DNA of 64,000 bases from Aphanothece saxicola GSE-SYN-MK-01-06B (GTDB lineage Bacteria; Cyanobacteriota; Cyanobacteriia; PCC-6307; Cyanobiaceae), in the NCBI GenBank assembly GCA_019359745.1, contig JAHHGT010000004.1:310001-374000 (forward strand), written 5' to 3'. Every line of letters starts with the position of its first letter. The stretch's first letter is position 1. Below, one piece after another: positions 23,961 to 33,978 of this stretch. A program made the position numbers and the translations under genes. The notes beneath the pieces were generated by a model. It was not told the origin of the DNA. It saw only the letters and a list, made by a program, of their open reading frames with translations, and did not search any database.

Positions 23961-25735
23961 TGGCCCCCCAGCTCACGGGACTGGTTCAGGGCCAGCTCCA
24001 CCCGCGAGAGCATCGCCTGCCCGCCGCTGTCTGAGGCGCCCAGCAGGCTCACCCCGGCGTTCATGGCCAGCTTCGGGATGGATCCGTTGTCCTGGGGCAG
24101 GCCAGTCTCACTGACAATCTGGCGGATCTGTTCCGCTGTGCTGCGGGCTGATTCGAGGGGATGGTCCCAGAGCAGCAACAGGAATTCACTGCCGCCGATG
24201 CGAAACAGTTCGTCGTTGGCGTGCAGAAGCTGCCTCACGTCGGTGATCAGCAGCTGCAGAATCTCATCCCCTTTCGGCCGGCCATGAACGGTGTTGATCT
24301 GCCGCAGCCCCCGCACGGAAAAGGCCAGGCAGCTCAGGGACACGGAGCAGGCACGGGCCCGGTCGCAGACCTGCGCCAGCCTGCTTTGCAGATCCGAGCG
24401 GTTGTGGGTTCCGGTGAGGGGATCGGTGTTGCTGATTTGACGCTGCCGCTCAATGCTCTGCTTCAGATTGGCGCTGACGACACTGAGGTCCTGGCTCAGA
24501 CGCAGAACGCGTCGGTTCTGTTCCTGGAGGCGGCACGCCAATTCCTGGACTTCGATGATGCTGCTGCTGAACTCAGAGGCCTCGGGCTCCAGACTGGCGG
24601 ACAGCCCGGACCCCTCGCCATCCACGGGATGGGGAGAGCGCAGCATCTGAAGCTGTCGCTCCATCACCCAGGCCATCGCCTCGCTCAGCAGGATCCCCAG
24701 CAGCATCACCCAGAAAAGTGTGAGCAGCAGCCTGAGGCTCTGGTCCTGCAGCTTCAGCACCGCCGGCGCGGCGGGTTGCACGACCTGAACCAGATAACGG
24801 GGGGAGGTGACGGTGGTGCTCCAGTACCCGTTGATCCACACCTTGAGGGCAGGACGGCGCTCCTTCGGAACCAGGATCTGCAGCCCATTCAGCTCGATCT
24901 GCTTCGATGGCGCCGGTTGGAAGTGGTTCTGCAAGCGCAGGAACAATCCGGGGTTGGAACTGATCTGGTTGCCCTCGATGTCGGTGAGCAGGAAGGCTGC
25001 CGAGCCGACGCTGGCTGGCAGTCCGCGGGAGGGCTCGCCGAGCTGGAGGGGATCGATCCGCCCGGCGGCTTCGCCGACCGTCCGCAGGTTTTCAAGCACC
25101 CCCTCCTGGGTCGACCGTTGCAGCTGGCTGCAGGAGAGCAGGGTGACGCCGAGCGAGGGCAGGATGATCGAGGCCAGCACCACCGAAAACACGAGGCCCC
25201 GCAGGGGCAACAGCCCCTTGCCATGGCTGTGGCGCCGCAACTGCAGCAGCACGAACAGCAGGAAGGCCACCACGGTGTTGGCCACGCCATTGACCGCCTG
25301 CTTGGCCGCCGTCACGGCCACATTCGTCGGATCGATGTGCAGCACCGAGCCATAGAGGAAGAACACCAGTGGTGTTCCCACCAGGAGCCAGAAAACGACA
25401 TCGGCCACGATGATCCGACCATTCAGATCGTTCGCCGGCGGGCCGCTGAAGCGGTTGACGAACAGCGCCAGCCAGAGGGCTTCAGCACTGAAGATCACGA
25501 TGGCCCAGGGATGGCCCCACAGGGTCCAGGTGTAGAGGCTCGCCATGGCGGCGATGGGCACGTTCCACCAGCCCCTCAGCCACAGCAGGGCGAGCGTCGA
25601 GGCGATCGATCCGAGCAGGATCTGGATGCTGAAGCACAGCGACACCGGGCAGGCGTTCCCCAGGACGGCCAGCCCGGCGAGCAGGCCCAGGAGCAGGCCC
25701 CGTCGCAGGGCCATGGTGCCCGTGGGGAAGCTCAT
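23942..25735 (-). CDS. Membrane protein with degenerate GGDEF domain
   Basis: A 597-residue protein with an N-terminal membrane block of about seven helices (residues 10-170), a periplasmic sensor-like segment between two further helices (about 175-345), and a C-terminal GGDEF domain. The active-site loop reads IGGSEFLLLL (about 24180-24200), with Ser in place of the first acidic residue, and the DPLTGTHNR start is kept. This substitution normally abolishes cyclase activity, so it may act as a c-di-GMP or GTP sensor. Its ATG overlaps the stop of the upstream CHASE-GGDEF-EAL gene as ATGA, so the two are cotranslated. Confidence 0.85.
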   Translation of the reverse strand: MSFPTGTMALRRGLLLGLLAGLAVLGNACPVSLCFSIQILLGSIASTLALLWLRGWWNVPIAAMASLYTWTLWGHPWAIVIFSAEALWLALFVNRFSGPPANDLNGRIIVADVVFWLLVGTPLVFFLYGSVLHIDPTNVAVTAAKQAVNGVANTVVAFLLFVLLQLRRHSHGKGLLPLRGLVFSVVLASIILPSLGVTLLSCSQLQRSTQEGVLENLRTVGEAAGRIDPLQLGEPSRGLPASVGSAAFLLTDIEGNQISSNPGLFLRLQNHFQPAPSKQIELNGLQILVPKERRPALKVWINGYWSTTVTSPRYLVQVVQPAAPAVLKLQDQSLRLLLTLFWVMLLGILLSEAMAWVMERQLQMLRSPHPVDGEGSGLSASLEPEASEFSSSIIEVQELACRLQEQNRRVLRLSQDLSVVSANLKQSIERQRQISNTDPLTGTHNRSDLQSRLAQVCDRARACSVSLSCLAFSVRGLRQINTVHGRPKGDEILQLLITDVRQLLHANDELFRIGGSEFLLLLWDHPLESARSTAEQIRQIVSETGLPQDNGSIPKLAMNAGVSLLGASDSGGQAMLSRVELALNQSRELGGHQVVVR

Positions 25736-28371
25736 GGCAGGGGCGCCCTGGTCGGCTCAGCGCCGCTCACCGGGACTGTGGCCAGGCCCTTCTGGATCAG
25801 GGCTTCGAACTGGGTGGGCGTCAGGGGGCGGCTGAACAGGTAGCCCTGGAAGGCCGGGCAGCCACAGCGGCGGAGAAAGTCGAGCTCTTCGGGGCGCTCC
25901 ACCCCCTCGGCCAGGGTGTTCACCCCCAGCCCCCTGGCCATGGCGAGGGTGGCGCGCACGATCGACTGGGAGGTGGGGTTGGTGTCGACACCATCCACAA
26001 AGGAGCGATCGATCTTCAACTTGTTGATCGGATACCTGTGGATGGTGCTGAGGGAAGAGAAACCGGTGCCGAAATCGTCGATCGCCAATTCCACTCCCAT
26101 CGACTCCAGTTCTAAAAGCTGTTCGCGAGTACCGAGAGCCGGCATCAGGCAACTCTCGGTGATCTCCAGCTCCAGCAGCTCGGGTTCAAGGCCCGTGCGG
26201 TCCAAGCACGCCGCCACCAGATGGGGCACGGTCTGCTTCGGGTCCTGGAACTGTCGGTTGGAGAGGTTCACTGCCAGCCGGCCAGGGGTGAGCCCAGCCT
26301 GCACCCACCCCTGCCACTGGCGGCAGGCGTCCTCCAGCACCCAGGCGCCGATCCGGTGGATCAGGTCGCTGGTTTCCGCGATCGGCAGGAACTCCAGCGG
26401 TGAAACAGAACCGAACTTCGGACTGTGCCAACGCAGCAGGGCCTCCGCCCCCAGCAGACCCCCCTGGCCATTCACCTGGGGCTGATACATCAGTTCGAGC
26501 TGACCCGCTTCGATCGCCCGCTGCAGGTGGGCCTCGATCGCCAGGCGATGCCGGCTGCGGATCGTCATCTCGACCGCATAGCGCAGGATCGTCTTCGGCC
26601 CCCGACGTCTGGCCTGCCCCAGGGCCGTGGAGGCGAACAACAGCAGGGTTTCCGGCTCCCTGGAATCCTGGGGGAAGCAGCTCACCCCCGCCCAGGCCGA
26701 AAGGGCCAGTTCCAGATGTTCCGCCGTGCCCAGTGGATCGGCCAGCCCGGCCAGGATTGTGCTGGCCAGCTGCAGGCCCGTGGCGTCGGCCGGATCCAGG
26801 GAATGCACGATCAGGAACTCACTTCTACCGACCTGGGCGATGACATCCGTGGGCCCCACGAAGCGGCTCAACCGCTCGGCGACGACCTGCACCAGCCGTT
26901 CCCCCTTGGCCTGGCCGAAGCTTTCCTCGATCCGCTTGACCCCGTCCAGCTCGATCCAGATCACCACCAGCGGTCGCGCCTGTTGGCACAGCTGACCCAG
27001 CTTCAGCTCGGCCATCTGCAGGTTGGGCAGCCTGGTGAGGGTGTCGTGATAGGCCAGGTACTCCAGTTGCCGATCCTTCTCCCGCAGTCGCGTATGGTCG
27101 GCCAGAGCCGCGACGTAGTGGCTGGGGGCGCCGGACCCGTCACGCACCACCCCCATCTGCATCCAGACGGGATAGATCTCCCCGTTGGAGCGGCGGTTCC
27201 AGATCTCCCCTTCCCAATGGTCGAAGGCGAGCAGCTGCTCCCAGAGCGCCGCATAGAAGGCCGTGGATTGGTAGTCCGATTTCATCATGCGGGCATTGCG
27301 GCCCACCAACTCCTCCGGCGCGTAGCCGGTGATGGCGGAATAGGCCTCGTTGCAGGTCAGGATCGCCCCCGTGCTGTCGGTGATCACCACGCCTTCCTGG
27401 ATCAGGGAGAAGGCCTGGCGGTGCAGGCGTAACCACGCAAGGCTGTCGTCCCAGTTGCGGCGCATGGCCTCCAGGGTCCGCTCCTCCCGGGCGACCGCGC
27501 GACGGCCTCGCAGGAACTGTTGGCTCAGCAGGCCCCCCAGAGCGCTGCTCATCAGTCCGAGCAGCAGCACCGCTTCCCAGGTGGGAAACCAGGGGCCGGA
27601 GACCTGCAGGGGCACCTGCACCAGTAACAGCCAGCGCTGGCCGCCGGTTTCGAAGGGCCGCGACTGCGCATGGGGCAGAACCTCGGCCCCTGGATGGTTG
27701 CGGGAGTCGTAAAGGAGCTGGGCGGGATCGGCACGGTCGCCGCTGTACAGCTGCAGGTCCACCTCCTCCTTCAGTCGCATCAACGGGTGGTTCAGGGCTG
27801 CCAGCAGAAAATCCCGCAGCGGCAGGGTGGCGAAGGCCCAGGTTGTGGGCGGCGCCGTTCCCGGGCCTGCTCTGCCGTCGCTGTCGGCGATGGGAAGGAC
27901 CTGCACTAGAAAGGCAGGTTCTCCCGGTCCGGGACGGCCGGTGAACAGCCAGCCTTCCTGCGGTATCGCGTCTTGCCGCAGGGCCTGGCCGGAGTTCTGG
28001 AGCAGGGTGCCCAGATCGCTGCCCAGCAGCCGGCGGTTGCCGGGATTCAGCGGCGCAATCAGGCGGATCGGGGCCCTGCCGGAGGCGGCCGTGGCGTAGC
28101 CCAGGGTGCCGATGCCCTCCAGTGCCGGGCCACCGCCTTCCATGGCCAGGACGAACCGCTGCAGCTCGGCCAGCGTGACCTGCTCAGAAGCCCGCTCCAG
28201 GCCGGCGAGACCCCGCAGCAAGGATTCCGAGTTGGCCAGTCTCCGCTGCAGGGCGGCATAGACATGATCGGCCGCGGACGTCTCGCGGTTGGCATGCCCC
28301 AGCTTTGACTGGCTGTAGCTGCCCCAAGTCAGCAGGGTGGTGCCGAGGAGTCCGACCGCCACCACGCCCAT
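25732..28371 (-). CDS. CHASE-PAS-GGDEF-EAL protein, probable c-di-GMP phosphodiesterase
   Basis: An 879-residue membrane sensor. A first helix starts right at the N-terminus; the periplasmic part of about 220 residues has CHASE-like features (ALRQDAIPQEGWLF), then a second helix, a PAS domain (VVITDSTGAILTCNEAYSAITGY), a GGDEF domain and an EAL domain. The GGDEF loop reads VGRSEFLIV (about 26814-26835) and is degenerate. The EAL domain keeps all key pieces: AEALLRW, NLSNRQF, ELEITES, AIDDFGTGFSS, KIDRSFV, AEGVE, and FQGYLFSRP. So it should degrade c-di-GMP, possibly GTP-stimulated. It is divergent, by 131 bases, from a solute-binding lipoprotein that may be its periplasmic ligand partner. Confidence 0.9.
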   Translation of the reverse strand: MGVVAVGLLGTTLLTWGSYSQSKLGHANRETSAADHVYAALQRRLANSESLLRGLAGLERASEQVTLAELQRFVLAMEGGGPALEGIGTLGYATAASGRAPIRLIAPLNPGNRRLLGSDLGTLLQNSGQALRQDAIPQEGWLFTGRPGPGEPAFLVQVLPIADSDGRAGPGTAPPTTWAFATLPLRDFLLAALNHPLMRLKEEVDLQLYSGDRADPAQLLYDSRNHPGAEVLPHAQSRPFETGGQRWLLLVQVPLQVSGPWFPTWEAVLLLGLMSSALGGLLSQQFLRGRRAVAREERTLEAMRRNWDDSLAWLRLHRQAFSLIQEGVVITDSTGAILTCNEAYSAITGYAPEELVGRNARMMKSDYQSTAFYAALWEQLLAFDHWEGEIWNRRSNGEIYPVWMQMGVVRDGSGAPSHYVAALADHTRLREKDRQLEYLAYHDTLTRLPNLQMAELKLGQLCQQARPLVVIWIELDGVKRIEESFGQAKGERLVQVVAERLSRFVGPTDVIAQVGRSEFLIVHSLDPADATGLQLASTILAGLADPLGTAEHLELALSAWAGVSCFPQDSREPETLLLFASTALGQARRRGPKTILRYAVEMTIRSRHRLAIEAHLQRAIEAGQLELMYQPQVNGQGGLLGAEALLRWHSPKFGSVSPLEFLPIAETSDLIHRIGAWVLEDACRQWQGWVQAGLTPGRLAVNLSNRQFQDPKQTVPHLVAACLDRTGLEPELLELEITESCLMPALGTREQLLELESMGVELAIDDFGTGFSSLSTIHRYPINKLKIDRSFVDGVDTNPTSQSIVRATLAMARGLGVNTLAEGVERPEELDFLRRCGCPAFQGYLFSRPLTPTQFEALIQKGLATVPVSGAEPTRAPLP

Positions 28372-28502
28372 GACCAGAAGGCGTCCCTTGCGGTCGTTGT
28401 GTCCGTCGGCAGGGGAGAGGCGTGCCAGGGAGGGGTTTGGCGAGGGGGGTCAACGTTGCGCCTTCCTTCCATCATACTTTCTTCACATTTCCGGGTCCAC
28501 CC

Positions 28503-29540
28503 GTGCGGACTCACGCCAGCATCGCCAGTCCTGCGAGGAGGCGCCAGACGGGCTGGCGGCAGCGGCTCGCCGGCCTCGCCGTCCTGGGCTCCCTGCTCCT
28601 GGCCGTGGCCATGGGCTGCCAGCACCAGCCTCCCCGTCTCGTGCTGGCGGTGCACCCCTGGCCGGGGTACGCCTACTTCTCCCTGGCCAAGGACCGCCAG
28701 CAGTACGACCCTCGCAGACTCAACCTGGATCTGCGCAACTTCGCCGACTCGGCGGCCACGATGGAGGCCTACATGTCGGGAGGGGCCCAGGCGATCGCCA
28801 CCACCACGATCGAGGCCGTCAACATCTGCGGGGTGGCTCCAGACAGGTGTCCGGTGATCGTCTACGTGATCGATGAATCCCGCGGTGCCGATCAGGTGCT
28901 GGCCCGCCAGGGAGTGAAGGACCTCAAGGGCCTGGCCGACCAACCGATCGCCCTCGACCGCAGCAGCCTGTCCCGGTACGTGCTGTCACGGGCGTTCGAG
29001 TCCGTTGGATTGCCGCCCCCCGTCCCGTCCCAGCTGCGTTTCCTGCCTGCCGCCGCCTGGGAAGCGGCCCTGCGACGGGGGGAGGTGCAGGCGGCGGTGA
29101 CCTACCCACCCCGGAGCGAGCAGCTGCTTCGCGCCCTGCCGCTGAAAACGCTGTTCACCAGCCGGCAACTCCCCTACGAGATCCTGGATGTGCTCGCGGT
29201 GGAGCCTGAGCTGCTCGAGCGGCATCCCGACGCGATCCTGGCCCTCATTCAGGGCTGGCAGGCGGCCCGGCAGGAGGAGAGCCAACGCCCGACGGCGGTG
29301 CGCCAGGGCATGGCCAAGTATCTCGGCCTGGATCCTGGACAGTCACTGTCTGCCTTGGGCGGCATCCGCTATCCCGGCCCCCAGGAGCAGTACGAACTGC
29401 TTGATCCTCGCCAGAACAACCTGCCCCCACTCCTGGAGAAGATCCGCAAGGTCCTCTATGCCAATGGCGTGATCCCGGCCAACACCCCCCTGCCGACAAC
29501 GGTGGACAGCATCGCCCAGGCGCTGGCCAAGACGACGTAG
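28503..29540 (+). CDS. Periplasmic solute-binding lipoprotein (SsuA/NMT1-like)
   Basis: About 345 residues. The N-terminus is basic, then a hydrophobic core and a lipobox-like AVAMGC near residue 39 (Cys would carry lipid). The body matches NMT1/SsuA-type type II binding proteins: LAVHPWPGYAYFSLAKD, the MEAYMSGGAQAIATTTIEAV segment, and DQVLARQGVKDLKGL. Such proteins bind sulfonates, nitrate-like or pyrimidine-precursor ligands. No permease or ATPase is adjacent, so transport is unlikely to be its only job. GTG 28503 is preferred since it opens the signal peptide; ATG 28422 would add 27 uncharacteristic residues. Placed between the divergent c-di-GMP genes and hoxF (53 bases ahead). Confidence 0.8.
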   Translation: MRTHASIASPARRRQTGWRQRLAGLAVLGSLLLAVAMGCQHQPPRLVLAVHPWPGYAYFSLAKDRQQYDPRRLNLDLRNFADSAATMEAYMSGGAQAIATTTIEAVNICGVAPDRCPVIVYVIDESRGADQVLARQGVKDLKGLADQPIALDRSSLSRYVLSRAFESVGLPPPVPSQLRFLPAAAWEAALRRGEVQAAVTYPPRSEQLLRALPLKTLFTSRQLPYEILDVLAVEPELLERHPDAILALIQGWQAARQEESQRPTAVRQGMAKYLGLDPGQSLSALGGIRYPGPQEQYELLDPRQNNLPPLLEKIRKVLYANGVIPANTPLPTTVDSIAQALAKTT

Positions 29541-29593
29541 CGGCGCCGCGGCGATTTCCTGGCTAGCACGTCCATAGGCGCCCCCGGTCCCCC

Positions 29594-31219
29594 ATGCCCG
29601 TCCCCCCGCAGCTGCGCTGCTGCGATGCCAGCGGTTGCCGTTCCGCCGGCGGCCAGGCCCTGCGCAGCGCCCTGGAGGGCGCCCGGGACGCCGCCGGTCT
29701 TGACGCTGATGCGCTGACGATCAAACCGGTGGGTTGCCTGCGCCTCTGCGGCAGTGGCCCGCTGGTGGCCTGCGACGGTCCCGGCCCCACCCAACTCTTC
29801 GGCGGCGTGTCCCCCGAGCACGCCGGGGCCCTGATCGCCGCCAGCCACGCCGCCGGCCTTGCCACCAGCCACACCGCCAGCGGCGGCGACGCCCTGGCGG
29901 CCCATCGGCTTGATCTGGAGGATTCTTTCTTCGCCCTGCAGCAGCCCGTGGTGCTCGAGGGCTGCGGCCAGGTGAATCCCGAATCCATCGACGACGCCCT
30001 CGCCTTCGGCACCTACGCCCAGTTGCGCCGCGTTCTGCAGGAGCTCACCCCCGAGCAGGTGCGCGACGAGGTGCGCCGCAGCGGCCTGCGCGGTCGCGGC
30101 GGCGCCGGCTACCCGACGGGCCTGAAGTGGGACACGGTGGCCCTGCAGCCCCCCGGCCCCCGTTATGTGGTCTGCAACGCCGATGAGGGGGACCCGGGCG
30201 CCTTCATGGACCGCAGCGTGCTCGAGAGCGACCCGCACCGGCTGATCGAGGGAATGGCGATCGCCGCCTACGCCGTCGGCGCCGAGCGGGGCTTCGTTTA
30301 TGTGCGGGCCGAGTACCCCCTGGCGATCGAGCGCTTGCGGCTGGCCCTGCAGCAGGCCCGCAGCCGGCACCTGCTGGGGAACCACATCGACGGCACCACC
30401 TTCAACCTGCGTCTGGAGGTGCGGGTGGGCGCCGGCGCCTATGTGTGCGGGGAGGAGACGGCCCTGCTGCTCTCGATCCAGGGCCAGCGCGGCATGCCCC
30501 AGCCCCGGCCCCCCTTCCCGGCCCAGTCCGGTCTGTGGGGGGCGCCCACCTTGATCAACAACGTCGAAACTTTCACCGCCGTGCCGGCGATCCTGCGCGA
30601 GGGGGGCGACTGGTATGCCGCCATCGGCACCGAGCACAGCAAGGGCACCAAGGTGTTCGCCCTGTCGGGGGCGGTGGTCAACACCGGCCTGGTGGAAGTG
30701 CCGATGGGCACCCCCCTGCGCACCGTGGTGGAAGTGATCGGTGGCGGCGTGCCGGATGGCTCACCGATCAAGGCGGTGCAGACGGGGGGGCCTTCGGGCG
30801 GCTGCATTCCGGCCGAACGGCTCGACACTCCCGTCGACTACGAAAGCCTGCTGGAGCTTGGCTCGATGATGGGCTCCGGCGGCATGGTGGTGATGGGGGC
30901 CAGCACCTCAATGCCAGAGGTGGCGCGCCATTTCATGGGCTTCAGCGTCAACGAGAGCTGCGGCAAGTGCGTGCCCTGCCGTGCCGGCACCGTGCAGCTG
31001 GCCCAGCTGCTCGATCGCTTCGTGGAACACCGGGCCACCCCGGCCGACATGGAGCGGCTCGATGCCCTCTGCCAGATGGTCAAGGTCACCAGCCTCTGCG
31101 GCCTGGGCCAGTCGGCCCCCAATCCGGTGCTCAGCACCCTGCGCTGGTTCCGCCATGAATACGAGGCCGCCTGCCGCGAGCCCGCAGCCTGCGTCGCCGC
31201 CGGGGGGGTGGAGCCATGA
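29594..31219 (+). CDS. hoxF: Hydrogenase diaphorase subunit HoxF (FMN, NAD(P)H-binding)
   Basis: A 541-residue NuoF-like subunit that exchanges electrons between NAD(P)H and the FeS chain. The N-terminal thioredoxin-like part has the CCDASGC and CLRLCGSGP cysteines for a [2Fe-2S] cluster. The FMN/NADH site includes LRGRGGAGYPTGLKW, CNADEGDPGAFMDR and GAGAYVCGEETALL. The C-terminal [4Fe-4S] ligands are in NESCGKCVPCRAGT plus SLCGLG. hoxU follows with an ATGA overlap. The gene is complete. It is split from hoxE by the c-di-GMP/binding-protein block. Confidence 0.97.
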   Translation: MPVPPQLRCCDASGCRSAGGQALRSALEGARDAAGLDADALTIKPVGCLRLCGSGPLVACDGPGPTQLFGGVSPEHAGALIAASHAAGLATSHTASGGDALAAHRLDLEDSFFALQQPVVLEGCGQVNPESIDDALAFGTYAQLRRVLQELTPEQVRDEVRRSGLRGRGGAGYPTGLKWDTVALQPPGPRYVVCNADEGDPGAFMDRSVLESDPHRLIEGMAIAAYAVGAERGFVYVRAEYPLAIERLRLALQQARSRHLLGNHIDGTTFNLRLEVRVGAGAYVCGEETALLLSIQGQRGMPQPRPPFPAQSGLWGAPTLINNVETFTAVPAILREGGDWYAAIGTEHSKGTKVFALSGAVVNTGLVEVPMGTPLRTVVEVIGGGVPDGSPIKAVQTGGPSGGCIPAERLDTPVDYESLLELGSMMGSGGMVVMGASTSMPEVARHFMGFSVNESCGKCVPCRAGTVQLAQLLDRFVEHRATPADMERLDALCQMVKVTSLCGLGQSAPNPVLSTLRWFRHEYEAACREPAACVAAGGVEP

Positions 31220-31935
31220 GCGTCGTCACGCTCACCGTGAATGGCCAGGACGTGGCGGTGCCGGCAGGGGCCAGCCTGCTGGAGGCCACCCGGGCGGCGG
31301 AAGCCAACGTCCCCACCCTGTGCCACCTCGAAGGCCTCACTCCCGTGTCCTCCTGCCGGCTCTGCCTGGTGGAGGTGGAAGGGTCCGGCAAGCTGCTGCC
31401 CGCCTGCAGCACCGCCGCCGCCGAGGGCATGGTGGTGCACACCCACACCCCCCGGCTCAGGGAGTACCGGCGCATGACGGTGGAGCTGTTCTTCGCCGAG
31501 GGCAACCACGTCTGCGCCGTGTGCGTGGCCAACACCCACTGCGAGCTGCAGGACATGGCCGTGACCGTGGGCATGGACCACTCCCGCTTCCCCTACCAGT
31601 ACCCCCAGCGGCCGGTGGACGCCACCCACCCCCAGTTCACCCTCGACCACAACCGCTGCATCCTCTGCACCCGTTGCGTGCGGGTGTGCGACGAGATCGA
31701 GGGGGCCCATGTCTGGGACATCGGCAGCCGCGGCGGCCAGTGCCACATCGTCGCCGGCCTCGATGAGCCCTGGGGCCAGGTGCAGGCCTGCACCTCCTGC
31801 GGCAAGTGCGTGGACGTGTGTCCCACCGGCGCCCTGTTCCGCAACAGCGACACCACCGCCGAGAAGCAGCCCAACACCACCCTGCCCGCCCTGTTGCGCA
31901 CCGCCCGCGAGCAGCACCGGTGGCACAACCAGTGA
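31216..31935 (+). CDS. hoxU: Hydrogenase diaphorase subunit HoxU
   Basis: A 239-residue FeS subunit like the N-terminal part of NuoG. It relays electrons between HoxF and HoxYH. An N-terminal plant-type [2Fe-2S] domain has [15 protein letters not shown] and LLPACST. Next comes the His-Cys cluster motif [13 protein letters not shown] with THCELQ, then two ferredoxin-type [4Fe-4S] motifs, [16 protein letters not shown] and [17 protein letters not shown]. The start ATG overlaps the hoxF stop. All ligands are present. Confidence 0.97.
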   Translation: MSVVTLTVNGQDVAVPAGASLLEATRAAEANVPTLCHLEGLTPVSSCRLCLVEVEGSGKLLPACSTAAAEGMVVHTHTPRLREYRRMTVELFFAEGNHVCAVCVANTHCELQDMAVTVGMDHSRFPYQYPQRPVDATHPQFTLDHNRCILCTRCVRVCDEIEGAHVWDIGSRGGQCHIVAGLDEPWGQVQACTSCGKCVDVCPTGALFRNSDTTAEKQPNTTLPALLRTAREQHRWHNQ

Positions 31936-31946
31936 CGCCCCACCCC

Positions 31947-32525
31947 ATGACCCCCTCCCCCCCCGCCGCCAAGCTCCGCCTCGCCACCGTCTGGCTGGCG
32001 GGCTGCTCCGGCTGCCACATGTCGTTTCTGGATCTCGACGAATTCCTCTTCGACCTGGCCGAGAAAGTGGATGTGGTGTTCTCGCCGGTCGGCACCGACG
32101 TCAAGATCTACCCGGAGAACGTCGACATCGCCCTGGTGGAGGGGGCGGTGGCCAACGTCGACAACCTGGAGCTGGCCCTGCAGGTGCGCCAGCGCACGGG
32201 CCTGGTGATCTCCTTCGGCGACTGCGCCGTGACCGCCAACGTGCCGGGTCTGCGGAACCTGCTCGACGCTGGCCACGACAGCGCCAAGGCGGTGCTGGAG
32301 CGCGGCTACCTGGAGCTGGCCGACGCCACGGGCCAGCTGCCCTTCGCCCCCGGCATCGTGCCCGAGCTGTTGCCCCGGGTGCTGCCCCTGCATGAAGTGA
32401 TCCCGGTGGATCTCTACCTGCCGGGTTGCCCCCCCTCCGCCGAGCGCATCCGCGAAGCGATCACCCCGTTGCTGTCCGGCGAGCGACCCGTGCAGGAAGG
32501 GTCGGCCATGCTGCGCTTCGGATGA
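31947..32525 (+). CDS. hoxY: [NiFe]-hydrogenase small subunit HoxY
   Basis: A 192-residue small subunit carrying the cluster nearest the active site. The proximal [4Fe-4S] ligands include the [15 protein letters not shown] start motif, the Cys in [17 protein letters not shown] and the [11 protein letters not shown] motif. It lacks the long C-terminal part of membrane-bound hydrogenase small subunits and has no Tat signal, so it is cytoplasmic, as expected for Hox. ATG 31947 is used; GTG 31932, overlapping the hoxU stop as GTGA, would add five residues and favours coupling. Confidence 0.96.
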   Translation: MTPSPPAAKLRLATVWLAGCSGCHMSFLDLDEFLFDLAEKVDVVFSPVGTDVKIYPENVDIALVEGAVANVDNLELALQVRQRTGLVISFGDCAVTANVPGLRNLLDAGHDSAKAVLERGYLELADATGQLPFAPGIVPELLPRVLPLHEVIPVDLYLPGCPPSAERIREAITPLLSGERPVQEGSAMLRFG

Positions 32526-32535
32526 GGACTTCGCC

Positions 32536-33978
32536 ATGACCCGCACCGTCATCATCGATCCGGTGACCCGCATCGAGGGCCACGCCAAGATCACGCTCCA
32601 CCTCGACGAGGCCGGCCACCTCACCGACACCCGCTTCCACGTGGTGGAGTACCGGGGCTTCGAAAAGTTCTGCGAGGGCCGGCCCTTCACCGAGATGGCC
32701 GGCATCACCGCCCGCATCTGCGGCATCTGCCCGGTGAGCCATCTGCTGGCGGCCGCCAAGACCGGCGACAAGCTGCTGGCGATTTCGATCCCACCGGCGG
32801 CCGACAAGCTGCGGCGGCTGCTCAACCTGGCCCAGCTCACCCAGTCGCACGCCCTCTCCTTCTTTCATCTCAGCAGCCCCGATTTCCTGCTGGGCTGGGA
32901 GAGCGATCCGGCCAAACGCAATGTCTTCGGCCTGATGGCCGCCGACCCCGACCTGGCCCGGGCCGGCATCCGCCTGCGCCAGTTCGGCCAGCAGATCCTG
33001 GAGCTGCTGGGCGGCCGCAAGATCCACTCCGCCTGGGCGGTGCCCGGGGGCGTGCGCTCCCCCCTGAGCCAGGAGGCCAAGGACTGGATCCTGGACCGCC
33101 TGCCGGAAGCCCGCGCCACCGTGACCCTGGCACTGGAGCTCTACAAGACGCTGCTCGATGGCCCCCTGCAGAAGGAGCAGCGGGTCTTCGGCGATTTCCC
33201 CAGCCTGTTCATGGGCCTGGTGACCCCCAAGGGGCTCTGGGAGCACATCGACGGCGGCATCCGCTTCCGCGATGCGAATGGGGCGATCGTGGCCGACCAG
33301 CTCAGCGAGGACGACTACGCCGAGTTCCTCGGCGAAGCGGTGGAACCCTGGAGCTACCTCAAGTTCCCCTACTACAAGCCCCTCGGCTATCCAGCCGGCA
33401 TCTACCGGGTGGGCCCCCTGGCCCGGCTCAACGTCTGCGACAGCATCGGCACGCCCTGGGCCGACCGGGAGCTGGCGGAGCTGCGCCAGCGCAGCGGCCA
33501 GACCGCCACCTCGAGCTTTGCCTATCACCACGCCCGGCTGGTGGAGATCGTCGCCTGCCTGGAGGCCATCGAGGCCCTGGTGCAGGATCCCGAGCTGATG
33601 CACGGCCGCATCCGGCTGCGCGCCTCCCTCAACCGCAACGAGGCGGTGGGTGTGAGCGAGGCCCCCCGGGGCACTCTCTTCCACCACTACAAGGTGGATG
33701 ACGACGGCCTGCTCACCAGCGTCAACCTGATCATCGCCACCGGTCAGAACAACCTGGCGATGAACCGCACCGTGCACCAGATCGCCCAGGAGTACATCCC
33801 CGATCCGGTGCCCGCCGGTGCCGAGATCCCCGAGGCGATGCTCAACCGGGTGGAGGCGGGCATCCGCTGCTTCGACCCCTGCCTCTCCTGCTCCACCCAT
33901 GCCGCCGGCCAGATGCCGCTGCGGCTGCAGCTGCTGGCTGCCGATGGCACGGTGCTGGCCGAACGCCTGCGGGGATGA
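32536..33978 (+). CDS. hoxH: [NiFe]-hydrogenase large subunit HoxH
   Basis: The catalytic subunit of 480 residues, which holds the NiFe(CN)2CO centre and makes or oxidises H2. The nickel ligands are C62 and C65 ([10 protein letters not shown]) and C449 and C452 (DPCLSCSTH). After H455 there is a 25-residue tail that the endopeptidase HoxW must remove once nickel is in place. The first ten residues ([15 protein letters not shown]) include the conserved IEGH motif. Directly followed by hoxW with an ATGA overlap. Confidence 0.98.
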   Translation: MTRTVIIDPVTRIEGHAKITLHLDEAGHLTDTRFHVVEYRGFEKFCEGRPFTEMAGITARICGICPVSHLLAAAKTGDKLLAISIPPAADKLRRLLNLAQLTQSHALSFFHLSSPDFLLGWESDPAKRNVFGLMAADPDLARAGIRLRQFGQQILELLGGRKIHSAWAVPGGVRSPLSQEAKDWILDRLPEARATVTLALELYKTLLDGPLQKEQRVFGDFPSLFMGLVTPKGLWEHIDGGIRFRDANGAIVADQLSEDDYAEFLGEAVEPWSYLKFPYYKPLGYPAGIYRVGPLARLNVCDSIGTPWADRELAELRQRSGQTATSSFAYHHARLVEIVACLEAIEALVQDPELMHGRIRLRASLNRNEAVGVSEAPRGTLFHHYKVDDDGLLTSVNLIIATGQNNLAMNRTVHQIAQEYIPDPVPAGAEIPEAMLNRVEAGIRCFDPCLSCSTHAAGQMPLRLQLLAADGTVLAERLRG

